DNA of 64,000 bases from Chloroflexota bacterium (GTDB taxonomy: Bacteria > Chloroflexota > Anaerolineae > 4572-78 > J111). A model generated the notes under the pieces. That model was not told the DNA's origin. It saw only the letters and a list, made by a program, of their open reading frames with translations, and ran no database searches. A program made the position numbers and the translations under genes. The DNA is taken from the NCBI GenBank assembly GCA_016860845.1, contig BOKF01000003.1, forward strand, positions 62,001-126,000, in the 5' to 3' direction. Below, one piece after another: positions 29,823-38,786 of the stretch; position 1 is the stretch's first letter; each line of letters opens with the position of its first letter.

Positions 29823-31862
29823 ATGGCAGTGTCTTCAATGCAACCGCTCCTTGAAAGATTTATTCGCAGCTTTCAGAAAGCGATCAGCGTAGAGATGGAA
29901 GCGATGCGCCAACGGCTGGGGCCGTTTGAAGTGCCGCTGGGTCACGGCAGGAGCCTCGACCTGACTGAGGGTGAAATGAGCAGGAGTTATGTCTTCAACG
30001 TGTTGCAACCGAATGATAAGCTGACCTTACAGGCGGAATGTACGCTCAGGTATGGCGGTGGTGAACATCTAGTCACCATAACCGACCTCCACCAGGATGA
30101 AGTCACCCTTCGCTCAGAGCGCCCCATTGGCTTAACTTACGACGATTATACCCTGGTTATCTATCCTTGGTTTCTCTATGAAAAGCTACAGTTGGCCCTG
30201 GAATCGCTGCTGGACGCCGATACCTTCTACCTGGACAACGCCCTGCTCCTCTTTGGTCAGGGCCAACCACGCCGGCAGTCGCAACCGCTGCAACTGGGGC
30301 ATGCTGACCTGAATGCCAGCCAAGCTCGAGCAGTGCAATTATGCTGCGACAGCAACCTGGCCTTTGTCTGGGGACCACCCGGCACGGGCAAGACGACGAC
30401 TCTGGGCCATATCGTCGCCGAACTGCTAAGCCAGAGCCAGCGTCTGCTGATTACCTCAACCACTAACGCCGCCGTTGACCAAGCTCTTGCCCAACTGAAT
30501 AAGTTGCCTGAGACGCAGGCATACTTTGAGCGAGGCCAGATCGTTCGCATTGGCCAGGCTAATACCGAAACCTTCGGAGCCAGTGTGCGAGAAGTGGTTG
30601 AGCGGCTCAATGCTGAAACCCAGGCCCGGCTTGAGCGCCTGCGAAAACATCGCCAAGAAGCAAACCACCAGATCAGGCAGTGTGATCTGCTCCTGGAAAA
30701 ACTTCAAGCCAATATTCAACCCTTACAACTTGACCTCTTTCGTCCCGTGCCATCCGAAATACTGGTGATGGGAGATTTAACCCCGGTATTCTCTGAAAAG
30801 CTGGCCCACTTCCTCTTAAGCCTACCAGCTAAGGAGCAGCAGGTGCAGGTCGCCCGCCGCAAGCAGCGGCGGGAAACGGTCGCAGAACTGTGCCGGCAGC
30901 AAACAGCCCAACTCAGTCAGGAATTACGCCAGCAGGAAACAACTGTGGTCCAAAAAGCGCGGGTCATCCTGGCCACGATGACCAACGTCTACCTCAGTAG
31001 CTTGCTCCAATCAGAGCGCTTCGATGGGGTCATCGTCGAAGAGGCTGGCATGGCCATCCTGCCCACTCTCTTTTACTGCGCTGCCCTGGCCCGGCAGAAG
31101 GTGATAATGGTTGGCGACCCGCAGCAACTGCCACCTATCGTCCAGTCCCGCGACCAGTATGTCTACAGAGCCATGGGACGCACCATCTTCGACGTCGCTG
31201 ACAAAAAATCCCTGACTGAGGAGACAATGGTGATGCTAGATATACAATATCGGATGCATCCTCTCATTGGTAAATTAGTCAGCCAACTCTTTTATCAGGG
31301 TCAATTGCGCCACAGTGAAAACACCCACCAGCGAGAGGCGATTGCCCAGAAACGACCCTATCCCGGTGCTGCCTTGGTGGTGATTGATACGGCCGGTCAA
31401 ACGACCTGTGCCAGTGAGGTGGGAGGTTTTTCCAGGTTCAACGAAAAAACGGCGCAGCGTTGTGTCGAACTGGCTGTTGAGGCAGTACGGGCTGGGGTTG
31501 ACTCGGTGGCGATCATCACGCCCTATGTGGCTCAGTCCCGGCTCATTCGGCAGCAGTTGTCCCGCTTCTCGCGCGAGGCGGCCCAGGTGGAATGTCGCAC
31601 CATCCATCGTTTTCAAGGAGGGGAGTGGGACGTGGTCATTTTAGACACCGTTGACACGGCTCCCTTAGCCCCCGGCGTGTTGTTGACCGATCATTCCCGG
31701 AATTCCTCGGCGAAAAATTTACTCAACGTCAGCCTGTCCCGGGCCCGAGGCAAGCTGATCATTATCGCTGACGTGGCCTATTTCAATCGTACGTCCTGTG
31801 AAAGCCTCATCAACAAGCTGTTGGATCAGGCCATCCACGCTGGTGTTCGGGCTTCCTTCTAA
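29823..31862 (+). CDS. Superfamily 1 helicase, UPF1/DNA2-like
   Basis: AAA_11/AAA_12-type SF1B helicase (679 aa) acting on DNA or RNA. Residues 1-150 form a beta-rich N-terminal domain. Walker A is WGPPGTGKTTT (about 182). Motif II reads IVEEAGMA, with Glu where most relatives have Asp (DEA). Motif III is VGDPQQLPPI, motif IV region IQYRMHPLI, motif V THRF-like IHRFQGGEWDVV, and motif VI NVSLSRARGKL. A long charged helical insertion (about 255-375) lies between Ia and II, as in UPF1/IGHMBP2-like enzymes. Coupled to the HD gene upstream, so a joint role in nucleic-acid processing is possible but unproven. Confidence 0.92.
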   Translation: MAVSSMQPLLERFIRSFQKAISVEMEAMRQRLGPFEVPLGHGRSLDLTEGEMSRSYVFNVLQPNDKLTLQAECTLRYGGGEHLVTITDLHQDEVTLRSERPIGLTYDDYTLVIYPWFLYEKLQLALESLLDADTFYLDNALLLFGQGQPRRQSQPLQLGHADLNASQARAVQLCCDSNLAFVWGPPGTGKTTTLGHIVAELLSQSQRLLITSTTNAAVDQALAQLNKLPETQAYFERGQIVRIGQANTETFGASVREVVERLNAETQARLERLRKHRQEANHQIRQCDLLLEKLQANIQPLQLDLFRPVPSEILVMGDLTPVFSEKLAHFLLSLPAKEQQVQVARRKQRRETVAELCRQQTAQLSQELRQQETTVVQKARVILATMTNVYLSSLLQSERFDGVIVEEAGMAILPTLFYCAALARQKVIMVGDPQQLPPIVQSRDQYVYRAMGRTIFDVADKKSLTEETMVMLDIQYRMHPLIGKLVSQLFYQGQLRHSENTHQREAIAQKRPYPGAALVVIDTAGQTTCASEVGGFSRFNEKTAQRCVELAVEAVRAGVDSVAIITPYVAQSRLIRQQLSRFSREAAQVECRTIHRFQGGEWDVVILDTVDTAPLAPGVLLTDHSRNSSAKNLLNVSLSRARGKLIIIADVAYFNRTSCESLINKLLDQAIHAGVRASF

Positions 31863-32160
31863 CAGGTTGACCATTTCGGTTTAACGGGGTCCCTGGTCGG
31901 CGGGGCTTGTATGGGGTTGATGCGGGCAGTTCTGGCAGCAGTAATTCGATCAGTGGAGATTATTCGGTTTGAGATTTCCAGTTAATGAAGTCACCCTTGC
32001 CCTGCCCCTGGAAACCTTGTTGCAGAACACTAAACCACATTTTAGTATATAAACTCGATTATCAACTCTCAGCAGGATTTTGGGCCAAAATCAGACTGTA
32101 AGAGTTGTTCTTCAGCCGATTCTCTCCTTTCAACAGCAATTTTTAGTTTCTATCTGGCAA
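31863..32160. other. Intergenic region after the helicase
   Basis: About 300 bases with no open frame of note and no clear terminator. It is followed by a small decayed reading frame on the minus strand. Confidence 0.4.
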
Positions 32161-32313
32161 TTATTGGGTTTGAGTTAGACTCAGCAAGGTTTCGTCCTCA
32201 AAGAGAGTCTCCCACTCATCCCACATGGTAAAAAAGAGGCTCCCTTTCAGAAAGGCGACTTGGACTACCTGTTTCGTTGCCCTGGAATGTCCTTATCACC
32301 AATCCTTCGTCAT
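32161..32313 (-). pseudogene. Decayed small reading frame
   Basis: On the minus strand, ATG (MTKDW) is followed by TGA and TAA and then 43 open codons with protein-like composition (ATKQVVQVAFLKGSLFF, MWDEWETLFEDETLL) before a stop. I do not recognise the family. The two consecutive stops near the start suggest a broken small gene; it could also be chance. Confidence 0.35.
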
Positions 32314-32371
32314 CTCATAAATAGTCCCTTATTCTTCCCCCAAATGGGAGGAAAAGACCATCCAAAACACC

Positions 32372-32400
32372 TTGACAATCAAACTGTTTACGCTTATAAT
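32372..32400 (+). promoter_or_regulatory. Consensus sigma-70 promoter of the structured RNA
   Basis: TTGACA (32372-32377) and TATAAT (32395-32400) are both perfect, with a 17-base spacer. Transcription should start near 32407, directly before the structured RNA. This is the best promoter match seen in the window. Confidence 0.85.
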
Positions 32401-32406
32401 GGTGAA

Positions 32407-32621
32407 AACAATCACATAAGGAGTGGCGCCACGCTCACTCTCCAGGGTCTAAAGACCCTGTACTCTTCCGCCTGTTGAAGTAGAGGTACACTCCGAGCTT
32501 TTGGGCTCGTCAACTCCCCCTCTCTGCCAATAGCAACCAGGCTGATCCAAGTGGCTTCATCGATTGGATCGCGTTTTCCCTTTGGAAATGGGTTGCATGT
32601 TCGGCAGAGAGTTTTTATTTT
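32407..32621 (+). ncRNA. Structured RNA, copy A (unassigned riboswitch or sRNA)
   Basis: It follows the perfect promoter and ends in TTTTTATTTT. Stems: GAGTG/CACTC (32421/32436); CAGGGTC/GACCCTG (32443/32454); CGAGC/GCTCG (32494/32505); a long-range closing stem CTCTCTGCC/GGCAGAGAG (32520/32603) enclosing GCAACC/GGTTGC (32533/32591), GATCCAA/TTGGATC (32544/32564) and TTTCC/GGAAA (32575/32584). The linker CCTGTTGAAGTAGAGGTAC (32471-32489) is nearly identical in copy B at 46593-46611, while most stems keep pairing with changed bases. I cannot match it to a riboswitch or sRNA family I know. It lies 130 bases before a secreted-protein gene. Confidence 0.7.
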
Positions 32622-32677
32622 ACCCCCCAAAATTAACTATCCCCCGGTTGGTCACTTGTCTTTGGATTGACCTTTTG

Positions 32678-32712
32678 ACGGCTACGTCCCGTAGGACCGT
32701 TCTTTTTTATTT
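32678..32712 (+). terminator. Rho-independent terminator before the secreted-protein gene
   Basis: ACGGCTACG pairs with CGTAG...CCGT (32678-32686 with 32690-32700, a two-base bulge) and is followed by TCTTTTTTATTT. It lies between the structured RNA and the gene at 32749, so it could end the RNA transcript or act as an attenuator for the gene. Confidence 0.65.
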
Positions 32713-32748
32713 CCCGTACTCGCTAAAAGCCAGAAAGGGTATCTTTCC

Positions 32749-34143
32749 ATGCTGATATTGACCGCTTTGTCCTATAAATGCTGGTATACCCGTAAGGGTG
32801 TGGTAGCAATGATTTGCCTCACCATCGGTCTCTTACTTTTTCTAACACCTGCTCCGGCCTCTGCCCTGCCGCCTCGACCTAATGGTGGTGGAAATTCCTC
32901 ATCAGAAAATGGGGGAGAGCCTGGTGGGGATGGCGCAGAGAGAGGTGCTCAGATTGAGTTGCGGGTTCTACCAGGCCGACCAGGGTTCTGGACCATTGTG
33001 CAATGGTTAGATCAGACAGGGCAGTGGCTGGATGTAACCGGCTGGCAAAGCCCGCTCGAAGGTGAAAGCCTGACCTGGTGGGTTGATCCTGCTAATTTCG
33101 GCCAGGGCCCATTTCGTTGGGTTGTTTACGACAACAGCAATAGGGCCAATCTTTTAGGGAGTCAAGAATTTTTCTTGCCGGAAGCTCCCCGGCAATTGGT
33201 AAAGGTAAATATCGTTTTGATCCCACTCCTTACGCCTACGCCCACACTAAATTCAACTGTGGTGGCATCCCTACCGACAAAAACTGAGCCTGCACCATCT
33301 GTTACATCCACTCCTCGGGCAGCAGAAACTAGAATTAATTCTCATAAACCTTCATTAAAAGAGAACCAGGCGCCAACTCTTCCGACCTTAACTTCAGTTC
33401 CTCCTTCCACGCCTACGATGTTACCCGCCACTCCTGCTCCAACGGCAAGCCCATCGCCGACCTCGTCACCGTCGCCTATGCCATCACCAACCCTCTTACC
33501 ATCGCCTACCTGGTCGCCGACGCCCTGGCCATCACCAACACTTGAAACTCTGCCCGTTCCCGTTGAGTTACCTATGCCCCCATTAGAGTCTCAACCTACG
33601 GCAGCACTGGCGTCTTTACCGTTGATGGTGAGCCAGGTCGCATCAGCCGTCGAGGTTAAACCCGGTCAAGAAATTACATGGACCTTGACCATGCGTAATC
33701 CGGGGGATGTGACCGTTGAAGGAATTGTTTTAAGTGATATCCCCTCCTCTGGATTGATTTATCTGGGCAGCAGCGTTAGCCAGGGGCAGATTCAGACGGT
33801 TGGTGAACCACCCATTATGGTGGTAAATGTGGGTGACATACCGCCCCAGGGCCAAATCGAGATACTTCTTCGCACCGCTATTCCTGTTGAAGCCGAGCCC
33901 AAGCAGGAATTCACTAACTTTGCCTCTTACAACAGCCGTGATTTGTCGGTGGGTACGTTTAACGAGGTTAAAGTGGTGGTTTCCGAGACGGTTGAAAGGG
34001 TTGACTTGACCCTAGTAATGGATGCTATAGATCCCCGAATGTTCTGGGGAAAAGTAATTTGGGGGACCATATTTGTGGGTTTCATAGGTCTCGTGGGTTA
34101 TATCCGGTCGCGCCACAGAGGCAGAGCGCGGCAGACTGATTGA
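32749..34143 (+). CDS. Membrane-anchored secreted protein with DUF11-like domain
   Basis: Surface protein (464 aa). A signal peptide ends near ASA-LPPRP (about 39). A conserved ~90-aa domain follows (WTIVQWLDQTGQWLDV, WWVDPANFGQGPFRWVVYD, about 75-140), then a Pro/Thr/Ser-rich linker (about 155-275), a DUF11/CARDB-like beta domain (VKPGQEITWTLTMRNPG, about 300-400), and one C-terminal transmembrane helix (about 435-453) with a basic cytoplasmic tail. A decayed paralogue lies at 22446, and its length before ALPPRP supports the ATG at 32749 over the internal ATG at 32809. It precedes the LPVTG protein by 16 bases and likely shares its transcript. Extracellular display with a Pro-rich wall-spanning linker is inferred. 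Confidence 0.85.
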   Translation: MLILTALSYKCWYTRKGVVAMICLTIGLLLFLTPAPASALPPRPNGGGNSSSENGGEPGGDGAERGAQIELRVLPGRPGFWTIVQWLDQTGQWLDVTGWQSPLEGESLTWWVDPANFGQGPFRWVVYDNSNRANLLGSQEFFLPEAPRQLVKVNIVLIPLLTPTPTLNSTVVASLPTKTEPAPSVTSTPRAAETRINSHKPSLKENQAPTLPTLTSVPPSTPTMLPATPAPTASPSPTSSPSPMPSPTLLPSPTWSPTPWPSPTLETLPVPVELPMPPLESQPTAALASLPLMVSQVASAVEVKPGQEITWTLTMRNPGDVTVEGIVLSDIPSSGLIYLGSSVSQGQIQTVGEPPIMVVNVGDIPPQGQIEILLRTAIPVEAEPKQEFTNFASYNSRDLSVGTFNEVKVVVSETVERVDLTLVMDAIDPRMFWGKVIWGTIFVGFIGLVGYIRSRHRGRARQTD

Positions 34144-34159
34144 GCACAGAGGTAGAAGA

Positions 34160-36871
34160 ATGATTCAGAAAAAACTCATTATTTTCCTGGTTCTGAGTCT
34201 GGGGTTGACCATAGGCTGGATTACCAACCAAGCCATGGTAGGAGCGGCAGAAGAGTCGCCTCAGTTGTTTCCGTCAGCGATTTGTGGGCGGGTCGGTGAG
34301 GTAGTTATCGTCGAAGGTAAAAACTTTACCCCCAACGTTTTAGTTAATATTACCTGGGCCGGTATCGCCCTGGGTACCGATCCCTCACCTGTTCAGGTTG
34401 ACCCGGCCGGAAATATATTTTTTCAGTTTATCGTGCCAAATGACTATGATGGGCCGCATGGGGTGCGGGTATCTGATGGTCAATTAGGGGCAGAATATAT
34501 TTTTCAATTGGGCATGGACTGCGCGCCTCCAGCAACAGCTACGCCGGTTGAGCTTACACCCACCTTTACGGTTACTCCAACCCCCTTACCTCCTACGGCT
34601 GTGCCAGAGCTTCCTCGACTCAGTTGTACTCCCGATGGTGTGCTACCAGATACAATAATTGAAGTCATGGGTGAGAATTTCCACCCTGGCGTACCGTTTT
34701 ATCAACTACGCTGGGATGGCGTGGTTATCCCCTGGTCGCCGACTGGATTGACGGTCAGTGACAACGGCAAATTTACCTTATCGGTTGTTGCTCCCTCTGA
34801 CACTTATGAGATGCATACCCTGGTGGCCGATGACGGTCGGGGAGGTATGGCAACCTGCTATGTCAATATGGTGCCCAGAAATCCAACCCCTACCGCAACG
34901 GCAACCCCGACACTGACGCCTACCCCCACGCCGACGTGGACTCCCGGCCCACCGCCAGGAATCACGGTTGAGCCAACCCCTATCCTGCGAGAAGGGGATT
35001 ACTGCGCAGCGATAGACGCGGCCTTTACTCGTTATCCTCTGGCGAATAGCCAAATTGACGCTGGTATCACGGTAACCAATCTCAATTCGGCCTGGAGTGC
35101 CGGGCAGTTCGAAGTGAGAATCTGGCAATACTACAATCTCTTTGAGTGGGATACCGGTGTGTCTCAGGTATTACCAGCCATGGTCCAGGGCGAAATGGTA
35201 CCCGCGCATTTGGCTTTCAGTTCACCTCAATCTGGCCCGACCTGGTTCCAGATCCGTTTGTACGACATAGCCACCGGTCAAGAACTACTCTGCCCTTCCG
35301 CTTGGTTCCCTTTGCAAATTATTCAAGCGGAGCCCCGTCCGCCAGCGCTGCTCAACCCGCCTGATAATGTTTGGCTTAATAAACGCGAGTTAACTCTGGA
35401 TTGGCTGCCGGCTGAGGTACCCGATAGGGCCGGGCCAGTACAGGAATATGAAGTACAGCTGGTGGATCTTGCAAGCGGCGAATTGGTTTACCAATCCACT
35501 TATGCAGATATGACCGACTTCACTTATTCGCTGAGTAGTGATTACGGGGCGCGGCAATTGGCCTGGCGTGCGCGGGCCTTTAATCCGGCGGGTTGGAGTC
35601 TTTGGTCTTCCGCTTTCTATTTCGGGATCGATACAGTCATTCCAGAAATAGAATTAAGCCTTACAGGCGATCAGGGGACCAATGGCTGGTGGCGCTCGCC
35701 GGTCACGGTGCGAGTTGGTGGAAGTGACCCTGCCCCTGGCTCTGGATTACAGGCCACCTATCTCCAACTGGGCGAGAACCGCTGGACGCAAGTGATTCCA
35801 GGCGGAGCTAATTCGGTGGAGGTGGAGGGTGTCTTCGATCTGCACGCCTATGGGCGGGATGGCGCCAATAATCGCAGTCGGGTTCTGGCGCAGCCGATCA
35901 AAATCGATAGGCAACCTCCTGACTATATCGAGCCGCATTTCTCTGCCGAGCCGACTTCGGGAGGGTGGTATACAGTCCCTATCACCATTAGCCTGGAGGC
36001 AGATGACCTGATTTCTGGTGTGGCGACGCAGGCAATCAGGATAGACGGGGGATCCTGGCAAACAGATGTATTGACCATGACCACAACCGGGATGCATACG
36101 ATCGAATTTATGGCTACTGACATGGCGGGGAATACCAGCCCGGTGCGTAGCACGACGGCCAAACTGGATTTAACCCCGCCAGCAGGCACCATTGCACTAA
36201 ATGGGTCGTTATGCCAGACCTGCGACCAGGCCACGGCCAGCATCGCTGTTGGTGACGCTGAGAGTGGCTTAGGTTATTGGTCTTTGACCCTGAGTTTACC
36301 TCCAACAGGAGGCCTGACAGCCCAGGGTAAGACCATTATTGCTTCAGGGAACATCCCGAAAAAAACGGTTGCACTAGATGGAAGCACACTGCCTGTCGGA
36401 CCGCTGACCTTGACATTGACCATTCAAGATGCGGCTGGATGGATAACGACGGAAGAATTGTCTATGGTCAATGCTCCCCATAGCGCCGGACCAACTCCAA
36501 CCCCTTGGATTATAGCTACAGCGACGCCCTGGCCAGCGCCAACATCCGGCGCCACTCCTACCTCTGTTCCTTTCAACCGGTCACCAACAGATGGTAGTGA
36601 CGATGACGGGAATAACGGCAATGGTGGAAACGGTGGCGCAAGTGGCAGCAGTGGTAGCGGCAGCGCCGGCAGCAGCGCTTTAGGAGTTACTGGTTACCCG
36701 GTCGGTGGCACAGTCGTACCCGCTATTCTGCCGGTGACTGGAGAGGAATATGCGGCGATCCAAGTAGTCTTAATCAGCTCAGGAGTGATGGCTCTTCTCT
36801 TGGGCTGTGGTTGGGTTTTGACCGCTCTTACTTACAAGAATGATCCTCAAGAAACGGAGAAACAAAAATGA
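34160..36871 (+). CDS. Surface protein with TIG-like domains and LPVTG sorting signal
   Basis: Secreted protein (903 aa). A signal peptide (about 1-29) is followed by two TIG/IPT-like domains (about 40-125 and 150-235) separated by TPTPLPPT-type linkers, a Cys-containing domain (about 275-390), a fibronectin-like domain (about 395-490) and Ig-like modules (about 500-780). A glycine/serine linker leads to LPVTG at 857-861, a hydrophobic helix and a short charged tail. This is the classic layout of a sortase substrate, although no sortase gene is in the window and the tail is less basic than usual. The stop overlaps the start of the ATPase gene (ATGA), indicating translational coupling. Confidence 0.87.
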   Translation: MIQKKLIIFLVLSLGLTIGWITNQAMVGAAEESPQLFPSAICGRVGEVVIVEGKNFTPNVLVNITWAGIALGTDPSPVQVDPAGNIFFQFIVPNDYDGPHGVRVSDGQLGAEYIFQLGMDCAPPATATPVELTPTFTVTPTPLPPTAVPELPRLSCTPDGVLPDTIIEVMGENFHPGVPFYQLRWDGVVIPWSPTGLTVSDNGKFTLSVVAPSDTYEMHTLVADDGRGGMATCYVNMVPRNPTPTATATPTLTPTPTPTWTPGPPPGITVEPTPILREGDYCAAIDAAFTRYPLANSQIDAGITVTNLNSAWSAGQFEVRIWQYYNLFEWDTGVSQVLPAMVQGEMVPAHLAFSSPQSGPTWFQIRLYDIATGQELLCPSAWFPLQIIQAEPRPPALLNPPDNVWLNKRELTLDWLPAEVPDRAGPVQEYEVQLVDLASGELVYQSTYADMTDFTYSLSSDYGARQLAWRARAFNPAGWSLWSSAFYFGIDTVIPEIELSLTGDQGTNGWWRSPVTVRVGGSDPAPGSGLQATYLQLGENRWTQVIPGGANSVEVEGVFDLHAYGRDGANNRSRVLAQPIKIDRQPPDYIEPHFSAEPTSGGWYTVPITISLEADDLISGVATQAIRIDGGSWQTDVLTMTTTGMHTIEFMATDMAGNTSPVRSTTAKLDLTPPAGTIALNGSLCQTCDQATASIAVGDAESGLGYWSLTLSLPPTGGLTAQGKTIIASGNIPKKTVALDGSTLPVGPLTLTLTIQDAAGWITTEELSMVNAPHSAGPTPTPWIIATATPWPAPTSGATPTSVPFNRSPTDGSDDDGNNGNGGNGGASGSSGSGSAGSSALGVTGYPVGGTVVPAILPVTGEEYAAIQVVLISSGVMALLLGCGWVLTALTYKNDPQETEKQK

Positions 36872-37632
36872 TTATCGCTGTATGTGGCAAAGGCGGGGTT
36901 GGTAAAACGACGGTCTCCGCTCTGCTATTAGATGAACTGGCTGCCTGTGGTTACCCTGGCCCGGTCTTGGCGGTTGATGGAGATCCTGCCTCCACCCTGA
37001 CCCTGGCCCTGGGATTACCAGAACCCAAAAGCACGGTTGCCGATATCCGGGACAATCTTACGCTTGATGCCAGGACTGTCCGAAGTTTACCAGTTGGAAT
37101 GACTCCGGCCCGTTATGTGTTCCAACAGGTTCAGGAACATGGGGTTTTAGTCTCTTATCAGCTCCGCCAAATGCCGCTGGATCTTATGGTCATGGGCCAA
37201 GGAGAGGGGCCGGGCTGTTATTGCAGCATCAATAACGCTCTGGCTCTGGTTTTGAAGAAAATGATAGATCGTTATTCGCTCATTTTGATCGATAATGAGG
37301 CCGGTCTTGAGCATATCAGTCGTTATCGGCTGGAGCGAGCAGATCTCTTCTTAGTAGTCACGACTCCAGGGTGTGCCGCTCAATCAGTCGCCCAGCGTAT
37401 TATCGATACCGCTGTCGGAGTCAAGGTGAAGATTGGTGAAACCTGGAAAATCTTTAATCAAACACCTGCCAGCTTTCAACCTTCGCATAATGGGCCGACG
37501 ATAATGATTCCACCGGCTCCGTCTATTGCCAGCCTGGAAAGCGAGGGCCGACCGGTAATAGAAGTAGCCGTCGATGACCCGGTGCGCCGGGCCTTACAGC
37601 CCCTTTTGGAGCGAATCCGGGCATGTGTGTAG
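36868..37632 (+). CDS. CooC/MinD-family P-loop ATPase
   Basis: SIMIBI-class ATPase (254 aa) with a deviant Walker A GKGGVGKTT (7-15), a DGDP switch I (about 37-40), and GEGPGCYC (112-119), which carries the CxC pair found in CooC nickel-insertion proteins, plus IDNEAGLEHISR (141-152) typical of CooC. CooC helps insert nickel into carbon monoxide dehydrogenase. No dehydrogenase gene is visible here. It is translationally coupled to the upstream LPVTG gene and overlaps the downstream Cys-rich gene by 10 bases. A MinD/ParA-like positioning role is possible instead, but the CxC motif favours the CooC subgroup. Confidence 0.85.
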   Translation: MIIAVCGKGGVGKTTVSALLLDELAACGYPGPVLAVDGDPASTLTLALGLPEPKSTVADIRDNLTLDARTVRSLPVGMTPARYVFQQVQEHGVLVSYQLRQMPLDLMVMGQGEGPGCYCSINNALALVLKKMIDRYSLILIDNEAGLEHISRYRLERADLFLVVTTPGCAAQSVAQRIIDTAVGVKVKIGETWKIFNQTPASFQPSHNGPTIMIPPAPSIASLESEGRPVIEVAVDDPVRRALQPLLERIRACV

Positions 37633-38054
37633 CTTATTGTAGCCGCCGCGGCCTTCTATATTGGAATCACGAAGATTGTCATCCGATCTTGTGCGCTTAC
37701 GTTAAAGGACCCCATGGGCAGTGTAAGGATTGCCGGCATCACCAAGATAACCGTTGTCTGTTGACCAACGCCCCCATACCGAAAAGTGGGGGGTGCTGTC
37801 ATTATAACGTGGAATTGGCACATGGCCCCCAAGTGGTTACGCCTGAGATGCTAAGCCTGCTCGAGATAACAGCGGATGAAACAATCGTGGAGGCGCTGGA
37901 AGGTCGAAATGTCCGATTTAAGATCGAGGGTGAAACTATTCTGGTTGACCCCGATGATTTACCTGTGCCCATGATTTTTGGGATAAGTACCGATCATGTT
38001 GGTGATGATGTTGAATCTTTTGATTGGTCTGGCTGGTATGAGCAGTGGGACTAA
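37623..38054 (+). CDS. Cys-rich putative metal-binding protein
   Basis: Small protein (143 aa) that I do not recognise. Nine cysteines lie within the first 59 residues (2, 6, 19, 24, 34, 37, 45, 58, 59) along with several histidines, a density typical of Fe-S or zinc sites; GQCKDCRHHQDNRC looks like a ligand cluster. The C-terminal half is acidic and Cys-free. No signal peptide. The start codon lies inside the CooC-like ATPase gene, with a 10-base overlap, so the two proteins are expected to be made together and may be partners, for instance a metal-site target or chaperone pair. Function is inferred only. Confidence 0.75.
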   Translation: MCVAYCSRRGLLYWNHEDCHPILCAYVKGPHGQCKDCRHHQDNRCLLTNAPIPKSGGCCHYNVELAHGPQVVTPEMLSLLEITADETIVEALEGRNVRFKIEGETILVDPDDLPVPMIFGISTDHVGDDVESFDWSGWYEQWD

Positions 38055-38103
38055 CTGGAACGATAAGGACCCCACGTTATTAAAAGGCTTTACAGGAGTT
38101 TAA

Positions 38104-38697
38104 ATGAGTTGCAATCGTAATTCCCATAAGATCGGCCAGATAGCCAAACTCACCGGCATTGCCGTTGGCACCAGTGCATTCGCAGCAGTATGCATTACTG
38201 GGGCCAAAAAAGTTCAAACATGGCGCAAACAACGGCGGGAAAATACCCGTCACCGGATTGAGAAGGAAATACAACTTAAGAAAGAGCAAGAAAAACTCAA
38301 ATATCTCGAAGCCAAGCAGACCAATAGATTCTACGACCGTGTACGCGACCAGTTTACCACGGAAAAATATATAGTGGCGGGCCGCTACAGGCTGAATGAT
38401 GACGATGATGAACTAACGACTGATACGATTGAGTTATTTGATCGCGGCCGGGCGCTGAGTTTAGCGATGAGCGCCGGTTACACCCCTTGGAAAGTGGAGG
38501 TCCACAAAGGGGAGGACGACCAGATAACCTATACAATGACCAATTTAGCCACACGAGAAAAATACTCCACCTCAAATGAGCCGTATGGTCGGCGGTGCAG
38601 GGATCTGAGTGGCACTTGGTTTGAGGACGACAGGGAAGAGGCTAATCAACCTCACGAGATTCTTGAGGCTTATTCCAATAGAGTAGTTGTGTCTTAA
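38104..38697 (+). CDS. Hypothetical protein with N-terminal membrane segment and coiled coil
   Basis: Unrecognised protein (197 aa). A weakly hydrophobic segment (about 14-34, IAKLTGIAVGTSAFAAVCITG) is followed by a highly charged helix (about 36-72, KKEQEKLKYLEAKQ) that should form a coiled coil, then a mixed domain containing YIVAGRYRLNDD and LFDRGRALSLAMSAGYTPWKVEV. A good ribosome site (AGGAG) lies 7 bases before the ATG. It sits 50 bases after the Cys-rich gene and probably belongs to the same transcript. Confidence 0.7.
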   Translation: MSCNRNSHKIGQIAKLTGIAVGTSAFAAVCITGAKKVQTWRKQRRENTRHRIEKEIQLKKEQEKLKYLEAKQTNRFYDRVRDQFTTEKYIVAGRYRLNDDDDELTTDTIELFDRGRALSLAMSAGYTPWKVEVHKGEDDQITYTMTNLATREKYSTSNEPYGRRCRDLSGTWFEDDREEANQPHEILEAYSNRVVVS

Positions 38698-38786
38698 TTT
38701 TAAGATTTCTCAATGAGAGCTACTGCAATAATTGAATTGGGTTCTAACGACAGATAAACAATACCTAGGAGCAGCTTAAAGCGACA

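Noticed and set aside
32260..32478. 72-codon plus-strand frame before the structured RNA
   Set aside because: It runs through the consensus promoter and the first hairpins of the RNA, has no ribosome site and unnatural composition.
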